Positions 9,035 to 19,047 of a stretch of 64,000 nucleotides of DNA are shown here, one piece after another (position 1 is the stretch's first letter; each line of letters opens with the position of its first letter). Position numbers and translations under genes: made by a program. This stretch comes from JBIQKZ01 sp044464765. GTDB taxonomy: Bacteria; Pseudomonadota; Gammaproteobacteria; Burkholderiales; Burkholderiaceae_B. The notes beneath the pieces were generated by a model. It saw only the letters and a program-made list of their open reading frames with translations. It searched no databases and was not told where the DNA came from. The stretch is from the NCBI GenBank assembly GCA_044464765.1, contig JBIQKZ010000008.1, forward strand, positions 102,882 through 166,881, read 5' to 3'.

Positions 9035-10507
9035 ATGCGAACGCACCAGATTCCATCCGGATTACTTCCCAGCCACCGCTCTCTTTACTATGGTGGCGAG
9101 TGGCATGAGCCCCTGAAAGGGCATTACAAAGAAACCCTCAACCCTGCATACAACGAAGCCATTTGCGAGGCCCCTGTTGCCGGCACCGATGACGTCGATG
9201 CCGCCGTACGGGCGGCGCAAAAAGCCTTCCCGGCATGGGCGGCCACCACGCCTACCGCTCGCGGCTTGCTGTTGCGGAAAGCCGCCGATATTCTGCGTCA
9301 ACACTCGTGGGAATTAGCCCAGCTGGATTCGCTGAACAACGGCAACCCAGTGTCCATCCTTGCCCATGACGCCAACTTTGCCGCGGACGGCATTGACTAT
9401 TTTGCAGGGCTGGCAACCGAGGTAAAGGGCCAGACCATGCCCATGGGAGCAAACAACCTGAACTACACAGTGCGGGAGCCCCTGGGCGTCGTTGCCCGCA
9501 TCGTCGCCTACAACCATCCCCTTATGTTCGCCGCGCTGCGTATCGCCGCCCCCCTGGCGACGGGCAATACGGTAGTCGTCAAGGCCCCCGACCAAGCTCC
9601 TCTTTCGATCCTGCGCCTGGCTGAATTGATTGGCGGCGTATTTCCCCCCGGAGTGGTGAACTTCCTTTGCGGGGAAAGGGAGTGCGGCGAAGCGTTGACG
9701 ACACATCCGCTGGTGCGAAAAATCACCTTGATCGGCGGCGTACCGACCGGGAAGGCAGTGATGAGAAACGCGGCCGACGACCTTAAACCCGTACTTCTGG
9801 AACTCGGCGGGAAAAACGCACTGGTCGCCTACCCGGACGCCGACCGGGCAAAACTGATTCAAGGCATCGTCAACGGCATGAATTTCACTTGGTCCGGACA
9901 AAGCTGCGGCTCGACCAGTCGCGTTTTCCTGCACGAATCGATTCATGATGAAGTTCTGACGGAAGTCTCGAACCTTCTGACCAAAAGACACAAGCCAGGC
10001 ATTCCGACCGACCCCGATACGACCATGGGTTCCCTGGTCAGCGCTGCCCAGTTGAAGAAGGTGCAGGGTTTTGTACGCACAGCCCTGGATGAAGGGGCAA
10101 GACTGGTCACCGGCGGCAGGCAACCGGACAACCCCGAGCTGCAAGATGGATTCTTCTTCGAACCCACCATCTTCGCCGATATGAACACCTCGATGCACCT
10201 AGCTCAGGAAGAGGTTTTCGGCCCCATCTTGTCGGTTTTCAAATGGAAGGACGAAGAGCAGCTATGGCATGACGTCAACACGGTGAAGTTCGGCCTTACC
10301 GGATCGATTTGGACCAGCGATATATCCACCGCCCATCGCGCTGCCCGCAGGATGGAATCGGGCTACGTCTGGATCAACAACACCAGCCAGCACTTCATGG
10401 GCGCCCCATTTGGCGGCGTCAAGAACTCGGGAATCGGACGGGAAGAGTGCTTCGAGGAACTGCTCGAGTTCACCTACACAAAAAACGTCAATCTAAAGCT
10501 CGACTAG
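9035..10507 (+). CDS. Aldehyde dehydrogenase family protein
   Basis: A 490-residue NAD(P)-dependent aldehyde dehydrogenase. The catalytic Glu lies in LELGGKNAL and the catalytic Cys in SGQSCGSTSR; the C-terminal NNTSQHFMGAPFGG segment is also of family type. A ribosome site (AGGAG) precedes the ATG. It is the first gene of the operon, ten bases upstream of the GMC oxidoreductase. Together the two enzymes could oxidise a primary alcohol to an aldehyde and then an acid, or act on separate intermediates. The substrate is unknown. Confidence 0.93.
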   Translation: MRTHQIPSGLLPSHRSLYYGGEWHEPLKGHYKETLNPAYNEAICEAPVAGTDDVDAAVRAAQKAFPAWAATTPTARGLLLRKAADILRQHSWELAQLDSLNNGNPVSILAHDANFAADGIDYFAGLATEVKGQTMPMGANNLNYTVREPLGVVARIVAYNHPLMFAALRIAAPLATGNTVVVKAPDQAPLSILRLAELIGGVFPPGVVNFLCGERECGEALTTHPLVRKITLIGGVPTGKAVMRNAADDLKPVLLELGGKNALVAYPDADRAKLIQGIVNGMNFTWSGQSCGSTSRVFLHESIHDEVLTEVSNLLTKRHKPGIPTDPDTTMGSLVSAAQLKKVQGFVRTALDEGARLVTGGRQPDNPELQDGFFFEPTIFADMNTSMHLAQEEVFGPILSVFKWKDEEQLWHDVNTVKFGLTGSIWTSDISTAHRAARRMESGYVWINNTSQHFMGAPFGGVKNSGIGREECFEELLEFTYTKNVNLKLD

Positions 10508-10516
10508 CGACAGACC

Positions 10517-12187
10517 ATGGACTATGACTACATTATTGTCGGGGCGGGCTCTGCCGGGTGTACGGTGGCGTATCGCCTTGGCGCCGACCCTTCCGCCAAG
10601 ATACTCGTGCTGGAAGCGGGGGGATCCGACCGTTCGCCCGTCATCCAGATACCGCTCACCTGGGGATTGATCCTGAAGAACCGGCTGTTCGACTGGAATT
10701 ACTTTACTGAATCAGAGCCTGGATTCGATAACCGGCGCATTGAATGCGCGCGGGGAAAAGTCATCGGCGGCAGCTCATCCATCAACGGGATGGCCTATGG
10801 GCGCGGCGCACGACAGGATTACGATCACTGGTCCAACGAACTTGGCCTGTCAGGATGGTCCTACGACGACGTGTTGCCCTATTTCAAGCGCAGCGAAGCC
10901 TGGGAGGAAGGAAGCAACGCACTAAGGGGAGGCCAAGGCCCGCTTACCGTGCAGCGGCTGCATTATAAAGACCCCTTGGTCGACGCCTTCTTGCAGGCCG
11001 CTCAACAAGCGGGCTACCCCCTCAATGACGACTATAACGGCGCGTCGGTCGAAGGATTTGGCCCCATGCAGGCCACGATCCGCAATGGCCGGCGCTGGAG
11101 CGCCGCCTCAGCCTATCTGCGCCCTGCGGTGGCGCGTGGGAATGTGACGGTGCAGACAGGCGCCACTGTTAGCCGGGTGATCCTGAGCGGACAGAAAGCC
11201 ACCGGCGTGGAGATTCTCAGGCAAGGCCGGACCGAACAGGTTTACGCCAACCGCGAAGTGATTCTGGCGGGCGGCGTTATCAACTCGCCTCAACTATTAA
11301 TGTTGTCGGGCATTGGCGACCCTGCACAGCTCCAGGAGCATGGAATACCCGTACACGCGAATCTGCCAGGTGTGGGACGGAACCTTCACGACCATATTGT
11401 CTGCGACACCCAGTGGCGTCGCGCCAAGCCTGGCCCACTACATGACACCATGCGCCTGGATCGCCTGGGCGTCGATATTTTGCGAACATGGCTACTCGGC
11501 ACAGGCCGTTCCAGCACCATTCCAGCGGCGGCCGTCGGATTGATTCGAAGCCGTCCCGAGCTAGCCCTGCCGGACGTCCAGCTCATACTGGCAGCCGCAC
11601 CGATGACGGCGGGCCCCTATTTAAAGCCATTCATCCAACCCTACAACGATGCATTCGGCATCAAGGGGGTATTCCTGAACCCCGAGAGTCGCGGCAGCGT
11701 GCACCTGGCGAGCCGGGACCCGCAAGACGCCATGCGCATCCAGCAAAACTTTCTCGCCACCGAGGGAGACCGCCTGTCAGTACGCGAGATGGTTCGGCGT
11801 ATGCGTGAGATCGGCGAACAGCCGCCGTTGCGCCCATATATAGCAGAAGAGTTGGCGCCTGGACCCATGGTAAAAAGCGATGCGGATATCGACGCCTTTA
11901 TCAGGCGCACGGCAATCACGCTACACCATCCCGTCGGCACTTGCAAAATGGGAAGCGCCAACGACTCCATGGCGGTGTTGGACGAGCAAATGAGGGTTCG
12001 CGGCGTGGAGAGCCTGCGAGTCGTGGACGGATCCGCCATCCCCAGGACTATCCGCGCGGCGACCAATGGCCCAATCATCATGATGGCTGAAAAAGCATCC
12101 GACCTGATCCTGAGCAAAACGAAAAATCATAGCGAGCACCCTGCCCAGGAAATGCAGCAAGCTCAAAAGGAGACACTATGTATCTAG
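10517..12187 (+). CDS. GMC-family FAD-dependent alcohol oxidoreductase
   Basis: A 556-residue flavoprotein of the glucose-methanol-choline family. The N-terminal FAD-binding motif GAGSAGCTVAYRL is followed by the GMC signature GGSSSINGM. The C-terminal active-site region LHHPVGTCKMG carries the proton-abstracting His. Such enzymes oxidise alcohols to aldehydes or ketones and pass electrons to oxygen or a quinone. The last ten bases overlap the start of hyuA (12178-12187), so translation is probably coupled. It could generate the carbonyl substrate for the HyuAB complex. Confidence 0.92.
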   Translation: MDYDYIIVGAGSAGCTVAYRLGADPSAKILVLEAGGSDRSPVIQIPLTWGLILKNRLFDWNYFTESEPGFDNRRIECARGKVIGGSSSINGMAYGRGARQDYDHWSNELGLSGWSYDDVLPYFKRSEAWEEGSNALRGGQGPLTVQRLHYKDPLVDAFLQAAQQAGYPLNDDYNGASVEGFGPMQATIRNGRRWSAASAYLRPAVARGNVTVQTGATVSRVILSGQKATGVEILRQGRTEQVYANREVILAGGVINSPQLLMLSGIGDPAQLQEHGIPVHANLPGVGRNLHDHIVCDTQWRRAKPGPLHDTMRLDRLGVDILRTWLLGTGRSSTIPAAAVGLIRSRPELALPDVQLILAAAPMTAGPYLKPFIQPYNDAFGIKGVFLNPESRGSVHLASRDPQDAMRIQQNFLATEGDRLSVREMVRRMREIGEQPPLRPYIAEELAPGPMVKSDADIDAFIRRTAITLHHPVGTCKMGSANDSMAVLDEQMRVRGVESLRVVDGSAIPRTIRAATNGPIIMMAEKASDLILSKTKNHSEHPAQEMQQAQKETLCI

Positions 12188-14256
12188 GCATTGACATCGG
12201 CGGCACTTTTACCGATCTGGTATTGATGGACGCCAACGGACACGTTACGACAACAAAAGCGCCCAGCACACCCGGTCAGCTTGAAGATGGGCTCTTTGAA
12301 GCCATCGACCAGGCCGCCACATCGGTTGGCATGACAAGGCAACAGTTGCTCGCCAAAATCGTGACATTCGGCCATGGCACCACGCAAGCCACGAATGCGT
12401 TGATCGAGCGCGACGGCGCCTCGACCGGACTGATCACTACCCTGGGTTTTGGCGACACGTTGGCCTTGCAGCGCCTAAAGGGATTCACCACAGGTGTGCC
12501 AACCGAGCAGTTGGGTTGGTACAGCAAGCGCCGGCACCCGCAGTCGATTGTGCCCAGGCATCTGGTCGAGGAAGTGCGCGAACGGGTGGACCACGCGGGT
12601 CGGGTAATCCTGCCTCTCGATGAGGACGGCGTTCGCGCAAGCGTCAAGCGCCTTCTGGATCAACAGGTTGAAACCTTTGCCGTTGCCCTGCTTTGGTCCT
12701 TCCGGCACCCCCACCATGAACAGCGGATCCGCGAACTGATCCATGAGCAGGCGCCTGATGCCTACGTCAGCCTGTCCTGCGAAGTCGCCCCGGTATTGGG
12801 AGAGTATGAGCGGACCGCAACCACCGCGCTGAACAGCTACCTGGCGGTCAAGGTCGTTTCCTACCTTAACAAAATTGACGCCCTGCTTCGCGAGAACGGC
12901 TTCCAGGGCAACTTCTTTGTTCTGAATAGCGCGGGCGGGGTCATGCCAACCGCCGAGGCCGGCCAAAAGCCGGTGTCCCTGGTCACCAGCGGGCCGACCG
13001 GCGGCGTGATGGGTTCTTTGGAACTGGCGCTGGCCATGGGTTATGAAAACGTCATAACCACCGATATGGGCGGCACCAGCTTTGACGTGGCCATGATCGT
13101 CAACGGCGTGCCGGTCGCCTCCGTCAGCCACGAGGCTGCGGGCTATCACCTGTGCTCTCCCATGATCGACATCCGGGCGATCGGCGCGGGCGGGGGATCA
13201 ATCGCGCAAGTCGAAGACGGCCTGCTGCGCGTGGGCCCTGAAAGCGCGAGCGCCCGTCCCGGACCCGTCTGCTATGGCCGTGGTGGAACTCTGGCCACCA
13301 CCACTGACGCGGATGTTGTACTGGGCATCATCGACCCCGACAACTTCCTGGGCGGCCGCATGAAGCTTGATCGGGCGGCCGCTGAAAAAGCCATTGAAGA
13401 ACAGATTGCGAAACCGCTTGGCCTGACGGTTCAACAAGCAGCGGCCGGCATACGCCGGATCGTCGACGATCATATGGCCGACACCTTGCGGGAAGTCACT
13501 ATTGGGCGAGGCCATGACCCACGCGACTTCGTGCTGTTCGCTTATGGCGGCGCGGGCCCGGTTCATTGCGCAGGCTTTGGCGCCGAACTGGGCGTCCGGA
13601 AAATCATCGTGCCGGCAACCAGCATGGCGCATTCCGCGTACGGCGCCTTGGCATCCGATATTCATCAATCCGTAGAGCGCAGTGCGCCCATGGCCTGCAA
13701 CGCATCGGCGGCGGAGCGCATCGACACCATCTTTGCCGAACTGGAGCACGAGGCTCGTGAAGGGATCAAGCGTGCAGGCGTCAAAGAGGAAGATACTGAA
13801 ATCGTGCGCAGCGCCGGCATGCTTTATCACCGGCAAGTGAATGATCTTTCGATTAACTTCCCCTCGGGAACCATCGACGCTCATGCGATCGCCAACGTCA
13901 CCCAGCGATTTGAAGACGCTTACGAACGCGCTTATGGCGAAGGATCGGGGTTTAGCGACGCACGAATTGACCTAAGCGTTTTTCGCGTCAAGGCCATCGG
14001 CCGGACCCGCAAGCCCGATCTCGTCGCTCAACCCGTCACTGGAACCCCTGCTCCGAAACTGAGAGAGGTTTATGAACCACGCCAGGACACCCTCGTCTCG
14101 GCGCAAATCTGGGAATGGCTGACGCTGCCGGTAGGGCATGTGGTTACCGGCCCCGCCGTCATTGAGCACCCCGAAACCGCCGTATTCGTCGGCGCAGGGC
14201 AACAGGCCTCGCTCGACGCGGCGGGCAACCTGGCCATCGAATCAACTACGGCATGA
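12178..14256 (+). CDS. hyuA: Hydantoinase/oxoprolinase A subunit; acetone-carboxylase beta-like
   Basis: A 692-residue protein with the HyuA/AcxA fold. The ASKHA-type ATP-binding motif IDIGGTFTDLVLMD sits at the N terminus, with a second phosphate loop TDMGGTSFD and GAGGGSIAQ. This subunit phosphorylates a substrate with ATP in hydantoinases, 5-oxoprolinases and acetone/acetophenone carboxylases. It is followed by hyuB after 13 bases. Because the partner carries a carboxylase-gamma-like tail, a carboxylase is favoured here over a hydantoinase. That is an inference. Confidence 0.9.
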   Translation: MYLGIDIGGTFTDLVLMDANGHVTTTKAPSTPGQLEDGLFEAIDQAATSVGMTRQQLLAKIVTFGHGTTQATNALIERDGASTGLITTLGFGDTLALQRLKGFTTGVPTEQLGWYSKRRHPQSIVPRHLVEEVRERVDHAGRVILPLDEDGVRASVKRLLDQQVETFAVALLWSFRHPHHEQRIRELIHEQAPDAYVSLSCEVAPVLGEYERTATTALNSYLAVKVVSYLNKIDALLRENGFQGNFFVLNSAGGVMPTAEAGQKPVSLVTSGPTGGVMGSLELALAMGYENVITTDMGGTSFDVAMIVNGVPVASVSHEAAGYHLCSPMIDIRAIGAGGGSIAQVEDGLLRVGPESASARPGPVCYGRGGTLATTTDADVVLGIIDPDNFLGGRMKLDRAAAEKAIEEQIAKPLGLTVQQAAAGIRRIVDDHMADTLREVTIGRGHDPRDFVLFAYGGAGPVHCAGFGAELGVRKIIVPATSMAHSAYGALASDIHQSVERSAPMACNASAAERIDTIFAELEHEAREGIKRAGVKEEDTEIVRSAGMLYHRQVNDLSINFPSGTIDAHAIANVTQRFEDAYERAYGEGSGFSDARIDLSVFRVKAIGRTRKPDLVAQPVTGTPAPKLREVYEPRQDTLVSAQIWEWLTLPVGHVVTGPAVIEHPETAVFVGAGQQASLDAAGNLAIESTTA

Positions 14257-14269
14257 CAAGGAGCGCAAC

Positions 14270-16405
14270 GTGAAGACTTCATCCATTGACCCAATCACCT
14301 TTGAGGTGGTCCGCAACAAGCTGCAGGCAATCACCGAAGAACAGGCGCTTACGTTGAAAGCGGTTTCAGGTTCGCCTGTCGTCACCGAGGCCAGCGACTT
14401 CAATAATGGGCTGTATCTTCCCGACGGGTCCATCGTCACCATGGGCCCGCAGGTCATTTTCCATACCGGCACGATGAGCACGGTGATCAAAAGCATCCTC
14501 GCCGACTTCAAACCCGAGGCGATACGGGAAGGCGACATGTTCATTCTGAACGATCCTTACAAAGGCGCCATCCACCAACCCGACGTATCCATTGTCGCGC
14601 CCATCTTTCACGAAGGGCGTCACGTGGCATGGGCCGGCTCCTGCTCGCATCAGCTTGACATGGGCGGCATGAACTTCGGCAGTTGGGGCATCGGCGCTAC
14701 GGAGATCCAACAGGAAGCCGTCCTGATTCCAGGCGTCCGGATCGTCGAGCAGGGGGTGCTGCGTGATGATCTGTGGCGAATGATCCTGGGCATGACGCGC
14801 TTGCCCAACCTTCTTGGCCTGGACCTCAAAGCCATGATTGCCGCAAACAACGTTGCTGCGAAGCGCCTGAAAGAACTGATGACACGCTACGGCATGGAAA
14901 CCGTAGAGCAGGTGATGCACAACGAGATCGACTTCAGCGAGAAGCGACTGCGTGAACGCCTTCGAACCATCCCTGATGGCGTTTACCGGGCCCGCGACTA
15001 TCTGGAGCATGACGGCCATAGCAATACCTTGTACGAAGTGGTCCTGTCCATTACTAAACAGGGGGATTCACTGGTTTTCGACATGGCGGGCACATCGCCG
15101 CAGGCGCCAGGCTTCATAAACTGCACCCTGAGCGGCCTTCGAGGCGCCCTATTTACCGGCCTGCTTCCCATTCTGGCCCATGATATCCGTTGGAACGACG
15201 GTGTGATGCGTCCTATCACCATCAAGGCGGACGAAGGTCTTTTATGCAACTCCAGCCGCCCGGCGCCCACATCTTCCGGGACCATTTCAGCCGCCTGGGT
15301 GGTGCAAAACGTAGCCGTGGCCGCCTTGTCCCGGATGGTCGCCCATGCTCCGCACCTGATCAAGGAAGGCCAGGCAGTCACCAAAGGCCATATGATGGTC
15401 ATGACACTGGCCGGCCGGGGCAGGGACGGAGAACCATTTGGCACCTTCCTCCTGGACTCGACCGCCGGAGGCGGCGGCGCCTACGTAGACCACGATGGCC
15501 TGGACGGATCCGGGGATTACGTCGTGCCCAGACCCACCATTGCCAACGTCGAGGCCAACGAAGCCCACGGTCCTTACCTTTATCTATACCGCTCTTTTCT
15601 GCCGGATACCGGCGGGCCGGGTGAACAACGGGGCGGTGCGGGCGTTGGGCTGGCGGTGACTCCCTACGATACCGAAGGCTTGCATGCCATGATGCTCGGC
15701 CATGGCGTCGAAGTGCCAAATGCCATCGGCCTGTTCGGCGGCATGCCCGGAGCGTGCGGCAAGAATCTTCTGCGCCGGCAAGCTGGCGATATTGCCAAGC
15801 TTGTCGGAACCTATACGGCCACCGAAGCCTTGGTCGCCGACAAGGACGTCAAGCATCTTGGCGCCAAGCCCGGCAATATCCCCCTCGCGGCGGGCGATGT
15901 GCTGGCCTACACCTTCCAAGGCGGCGGCGGCTATGGCGACCCCCTGCTGCGAGATCCCCAATTGGTCCTGATCGATGTGCGCAAAGGCCTGGTCAGCGTG
16001 CACGCTGCACGCCGGCAATACGGAGTCGTCATTGCCGACGACACGGTCGACGCCATCGCGACCGCCGCTCTCCGGGAAACACACCGGACCGAACGGCTGG
16101 AAGGGGAAACCCCCAGCAAGCCTATTCTGCAGCGCCAGGGGAAAAATCCGACTCCCGCCATCGTACCCACCGAGGCCAACCGCTTCAGCTGCCGCTGCGG
16201 CTGCGACCTGGGCCCCGTCGACCAGAACTGGAAAGATGCGGCCCACAGCCGCGCGATGACGGCAAGCGAAGCGGGAGAGCACATCGCACTCCATAACGAT
16301 CTCGAACTCAGAACATTCACCTGCCCTGAATGCGCAGCCCTGCTCGAACTGGAAGTGTTGCGTCGCGGCAGCCAACCTCTTCACAACGTTGCACTCATCA
16401 CTTAG
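14270..16405 (+). CDS. hyuB: HyuB / carboxylase alpha subunit fused to a gamma-like zinc domain
   Basis: A 711-residue protein. The GTG start at 14270 is preferred because AAGGAG lies six bases upstream and the first residues (DPITFEVVRNKL) match the family N terminus; the frame extends further upstream inside hyuA. Residues 1 to ~600 are a HyuB/AcxB catalytic subunit (DPYKGAIHQPD, GGGGAYVDHDG). Residues 637-711 are an added cysteine-rich domain with Cys 641, 643, 645, 685 and 688, CGCDLGP, NWKDAA and FTCPEC. This resembles the small gamma subunit of acetone and acetophenone carboxylases, normally a separate protein. The fusion points to an ATP-dependent carboxylase of a ketone or similar substrate. 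Confidence 0.88.
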   Translation: MKTSSIDPITFEVVRNKLQAITEEQALTLKAVSGSPVVTEASDFNNGLYLPDGSIVTMGPQVIFHTGTMSTVIKSILADFKPEAIREGDMFILNDPYKGAIHQPDVSIVAPIFHEGRHVAWAGSCSHQLDMGGMNFGSWGIGATEIQQEAVLIPGVRIVEQGVLRDDLWRMILGMTRLPNLLGLDLKAMIAANNVAAKRLKELMTRYGMETVEQVMHNEIDFSEKRLRERLRTIPDGVYRARDYLEHDGHSNTLYEVVLSITKQGDSLVFDMAGTSPQAPGFINCTLSGLRGALFTGLLPILAHDIRWNDGVMRPITIKADEGLLCNSSRPAPTSSGTISAAWVVQNVAVAALSRMVAHAPHLIKEGQAVTKGHMMVMTLAGRGRDGEPFGTFLLDSTAGGGGAYVDHDGLDGSGDYVVPRPTIANVEANEAHGPYLYLYRSFLPDTGGPGEQRGGAGVGLAVTPYDTEGLHAMMLGHGVEVPNAIGLFGGMPGACGKNLLRRQAGDIAKLVGTYTATEALVADKDVKHLGAKPGNIPLAAGDVLAYTFQGGGGYGDPLLRDPQLVLIDVRKGLVSVHAARRQYGVVIADDTVDAIATAALRETHRTERLEGETPSKPILQRQGKNPTPAIVPTEANRFSCRCGCDLGPVDQNWKDAAHSRAMTASEAGEHIALHNDLELRTFTCPECAALLELEVLRRGSQPLHNVALIT

Positions 16406-16456
16406 TCGCGCAAACCCCGTTGCAACTTTTACTTTCTTCCACACTGGAGACACGTC

Positions 16457-17512
16457 ATGAAAATTATAAAGATCGCAGGCTCGGCACTCTTCGCCGCCGG
16501 ACTGGCCTATTACCCAGCAATGGCCCAAACAGTTTCGGAAGCGGTGCAAGCCGCCAAACAACCACTCACCCAATGGCAGGAGCCGCCGCCGGCGCCAACG
16601 CCTCAGAAAGACAAAACGGTGTATGTGGTGACCTGCACTTCTCAGGGAATAGGGTGCGTACGGGCGGCTAACGGCGTCAAGGAAGCCGGAGACCACCTGG
16701 GCTGGAATGTCCGCGTGATTGATGGTAAAGGCGACCCCGGAACATGGAATGGCGCCATCCAGTCGGCCATTGCCGCCGGCGCGGATGGCATTGTCATCGA
16801 TGCGGTTCCGCCCATGCTGGTGGGCGACGCCTTGTCCAGGGCCGCGCAAGCCAAGATTCCCGTGGTCTCGATCTTCAACCCCATACCGGGCGATGACAGC
16901 TCCGTATTCGCGTTTGTACGCCCCGAGCACAAGCGCCAAGGCGAATTGCTTGCCCAGTGGGTCGCGGAAGACTCGGGTGGCAAAGCCAAGATATTGATCG
17001 TCGAAGACAGGCAATTCCCGGAACTGGCTGAGCGCGTTGCAGGTTTCAAGGCCGAGATCGCCAAGTGCGCGGGCTGCGAGGTCATAGGCAATGTTGAGTC
17101 GACCATCGGCACCATGGCCCAGCGCCTGGCAAGCGCCGTTGCCACAGAGCTAACCCGCCACCCATCCGTGGACTACATCGTGGCTCCCTTCGACTCCAAT
17201 GCGTTCTTTGTCACCGAGGGCGTGCGTCAAGCGGGCTTGACAGGCAAGGTCAAGGTGGCCGGTTACGAAGGCGACCCGCAAGCCTTTGACGCAATCCGGA
17301 AAGGAACACAAGCGGTCACCGTGGCCAATCCGGCAGAGTGGATGGGATGGCAGGCCGTCGACGAGCTGAACCGGGCCTTCAATAACGTTCCAGCCGTAAA
17401 CATGCCGGTACCATCCAGGCTGATTGACAAAGGCAATGTGCCTGACACCAAAGGCTGGATGGGCGACCTGGACTACAAAGCACAGTACGAGGCGTTATGG
17501 AAAGGCCGCTAG
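16457..17512 (+). CDS. Sugar-type ABC transporter periplasmic binding protein
   Basis: A 351-residue protein with a signal peptide ending near residue 24 (AMAQ) and the periplasmic-binding-protein fold of the ribose/xylose class (VYVVTCTSQGIG, GADGIVIDAVPP). It should capture the operon's substrate in the periplasm and hand it to the ATPase/permease pair encoded next. A good ribosome site (GGAGA) precedes the ATG. It overlaps the ATPase gene by 16 bases. The ligand is unknown and need not be a sugar, because this class also takes polyols, autoinducers and furanones. Confidence 0.9.
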   Translation: MKIIKIAGSALFAAGLAYYPAMAQTVSEAVQAAKQPLTQWQEPPPAPTPQKDKTVYVVTCTSQGIGCVRAANGVKEAGDHLGWNVRVIDGKGDPGTWNGAIQSAIAAGADGIVIDAVPPMLVGDALSRAAQAKIPVVSIFNPIPGDDSSVFAFVRPEHKRQGELLAQWVAEDSGGKAKILIVEDRQFPELAERVAGFKAEIAKCAGCEVIGNVESTIGTMAQRLASAVATELTRHPSVDYIVAPFDSNAFFVTEGVRQAGLTGKVKVAGYEGDPQAFDAIRKGTQAVTVANPAEWMGWQAVDELNRAFNNVPAVNMPVPSRLIDKGNVPDTKGWMGDLDYKAQYEALWKGR

Positions 17513-19047
17513 CGCAAAGCGCACTCGACCAACCCAAAACGGTATTGGAAGCGCGCGGCCTAACCAAGTATTACGGAGCAGCCACCGCACTTGCCGGCGT
17601 GGATTTTGAGATTCAGGCGCGGGAAATACATGCTTTGCTGGGAGAAAATGGCGCAGGAAAGTCCACCTTGATCAAAGCCTTGGCAGGCTTGATCAAGCCT
17701 GACGCCGGTCAGATCCTTGTAGGCGACCAAGCCTGGAACAACGGCCTGACGCCCCAGGAAGCAACCGCGTCGGGGCTGCGCTTTGTCCATCAGGACCTTG
17801 GTTTGGTGGACAGCCTGAGTATTGCCGATAACATAGCCCTGGAAACAGGCTACGCCAAGGGCCGCTTCGGGTTGATCGACCATCCGACCACGGCCCGTCA
17901 GGTACGGGAACGGCTTGCCGTCCTAGGCAGCTTACTGGATCCCGAACAACTGGTGGGCGAGCTATCCCAGGCCGAGAAAGTCATTGTCGCCATGGCGCGC
18001 GCGCTGGGTGAAGGCGCTCGCGTTCTCGTACTGGATGAAGTGACAGCCAGCCTGCCCGCTCCAGAAGCACAACGCTTGCACGAGGTAATTCGCAAAACAC
18101 GGGAGTCGGGCGTTTCGGTGATTTTTGTCTCCCATCGTATCGATGAAGTTCTCGCCCTTTGCGACCGTTCAACAGTCCTGGCCGATGGCAAGCATGTTGC
18201 CAGCGCCCGCCTGGACGATGTCGACCGAAACCAGATCGTACGCTGGATCGTGGGACGCGACATTACGCAGGCCACGCACGCAACGATGGCCCAAAGCACC
18301 GCGTCGCCCCGGCTGGTGATCAAAGGGCTTTGGGGGCCGGGGTTGGCCGGCCCATTGGATCTATCCGTAATGCCCGGCCAGGTTATTGGCATCACAGGCC
18401 TGGTGGGTTCGGGCTACGAGGTGGTAGCACGCTGGCTGGCCGGGCTGGAGCAGCCCTCCGGCGGAACACTCAGCCTGGATGGCCGGACGCTGCCCTTCGG
18501 AGATCCCTGCATACTGCGCACCGCAGGTTTCCAGGCAATCAGCGGTCATAGGGCAGACAGTGCCTTCCAGACTCTCTCCGTCCGCGAAAACCTGTTCCCC
18601 ACTCGCGTGGCCGGCCGGGCAGGGAGCCTTCGCGCAGAGCGCGAGCACGCCCGGCAACAGGCAATCCACTATGGAGTAAAACCCGTGGACACCAGCGAGC
18701 TCCCCCTGAACGCCCTATCGGGCGGGAATCAGCAAAAAGTCTTGTTTGCCAGGGCGCTGGATACCGAACCACGCGCACTGCTAATGATCGACCCCACCGC
18801 CGGTGTTGATATTGGCGCGCGTGGAGAGCTCTATACCTTGCTGCGACGAGAAACCCAGCGCGGTCTGGCCGTCGTGCTCGCGTCCAGTGATTTTGAAGAA
18901 ATCGAGTATCTGGCCGACCGTGTGCTGGTATTGGCGCAAGGCCGCCTCGCCACCATTCTGGAACGAGGCGACATTGATCAAGCCCGTCTTGTGTACGAAG
19001 CGCTAGGCACGGCACAGTCGCACGAACATAAGGAAGCATACGCATGA
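17497..19047 (+). CDS. Sugar-type ABC transporter ATPase, two ATP-binding domains
   Basis: A 516-residue duplicated ATPase of the RbsA/XylG type. The first half has Walker A GENGAGKSTL and an ABC signature region reading LSQAEK instead of LSGGQ. The second half has a degenerate Walker A (GLVGSGYE) but an intact signature LSGGNQQKV and Walker B-like LLMIDPTAGVD. The reciprocal degeneration of the two halves is usual in this class. The start overlaps the binding-protein gene and has GAGG upstream. The stop overlaps the permease start by four bases. Confidence 0.93.
   Translation: MERPLAQSALDQPKTVLEARGLTKYYGAATALAGVDFEIQAREIHALLGENGAGKSTLIKALAGLIKPDAGQILVGDQAWNNGLTPQEATASGLRFVHQDLGLVDSLSIADNIALETGYAKGRFGLIDHPTTARQVRERLAVLGSLLDPEQLVGELSQAEKVIVAMARALGEGARVLVLDEVTASLPAPEAQRLHEVIRKTRESGVSVIFVSHRIDEVLALCDRSTVLADGKHVASARLDDVDRNQIVRWIVGRDITQATHATMAQSTASPRLVIKGLWGPGLAGPLDLSVMPGQVIGITGLVGSGYEVVARWLAGLEQPSGGTLSLDGRTLPFGDPCILRTAGFQAISGHRADSAFQTLSVRENLFPTRVAGRAGSLRAEREHARQQAIHYGVKPVDTSELPLNALSGGNQQKVLFARALDTEPRALLMIDPTAGVDIGARGELYTLLRRETQRGLAVVLASSDFEEIEYLADRVLVLAQGRLATILERGDIDQARLVYEALGTAQSHEHKEAYA

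Noticed and set aside
15584..17014. A 476-codon open frame on the minus strand opposite hyuB and the binding-protein gene
   Set aside because: It has low-complexity, family-free translation and lies antisense to two well-supported genes. High GC produces such shadows. The same reasoning rejects long antisense frames at 2527-3696 (+) and 40758-42119 (-).
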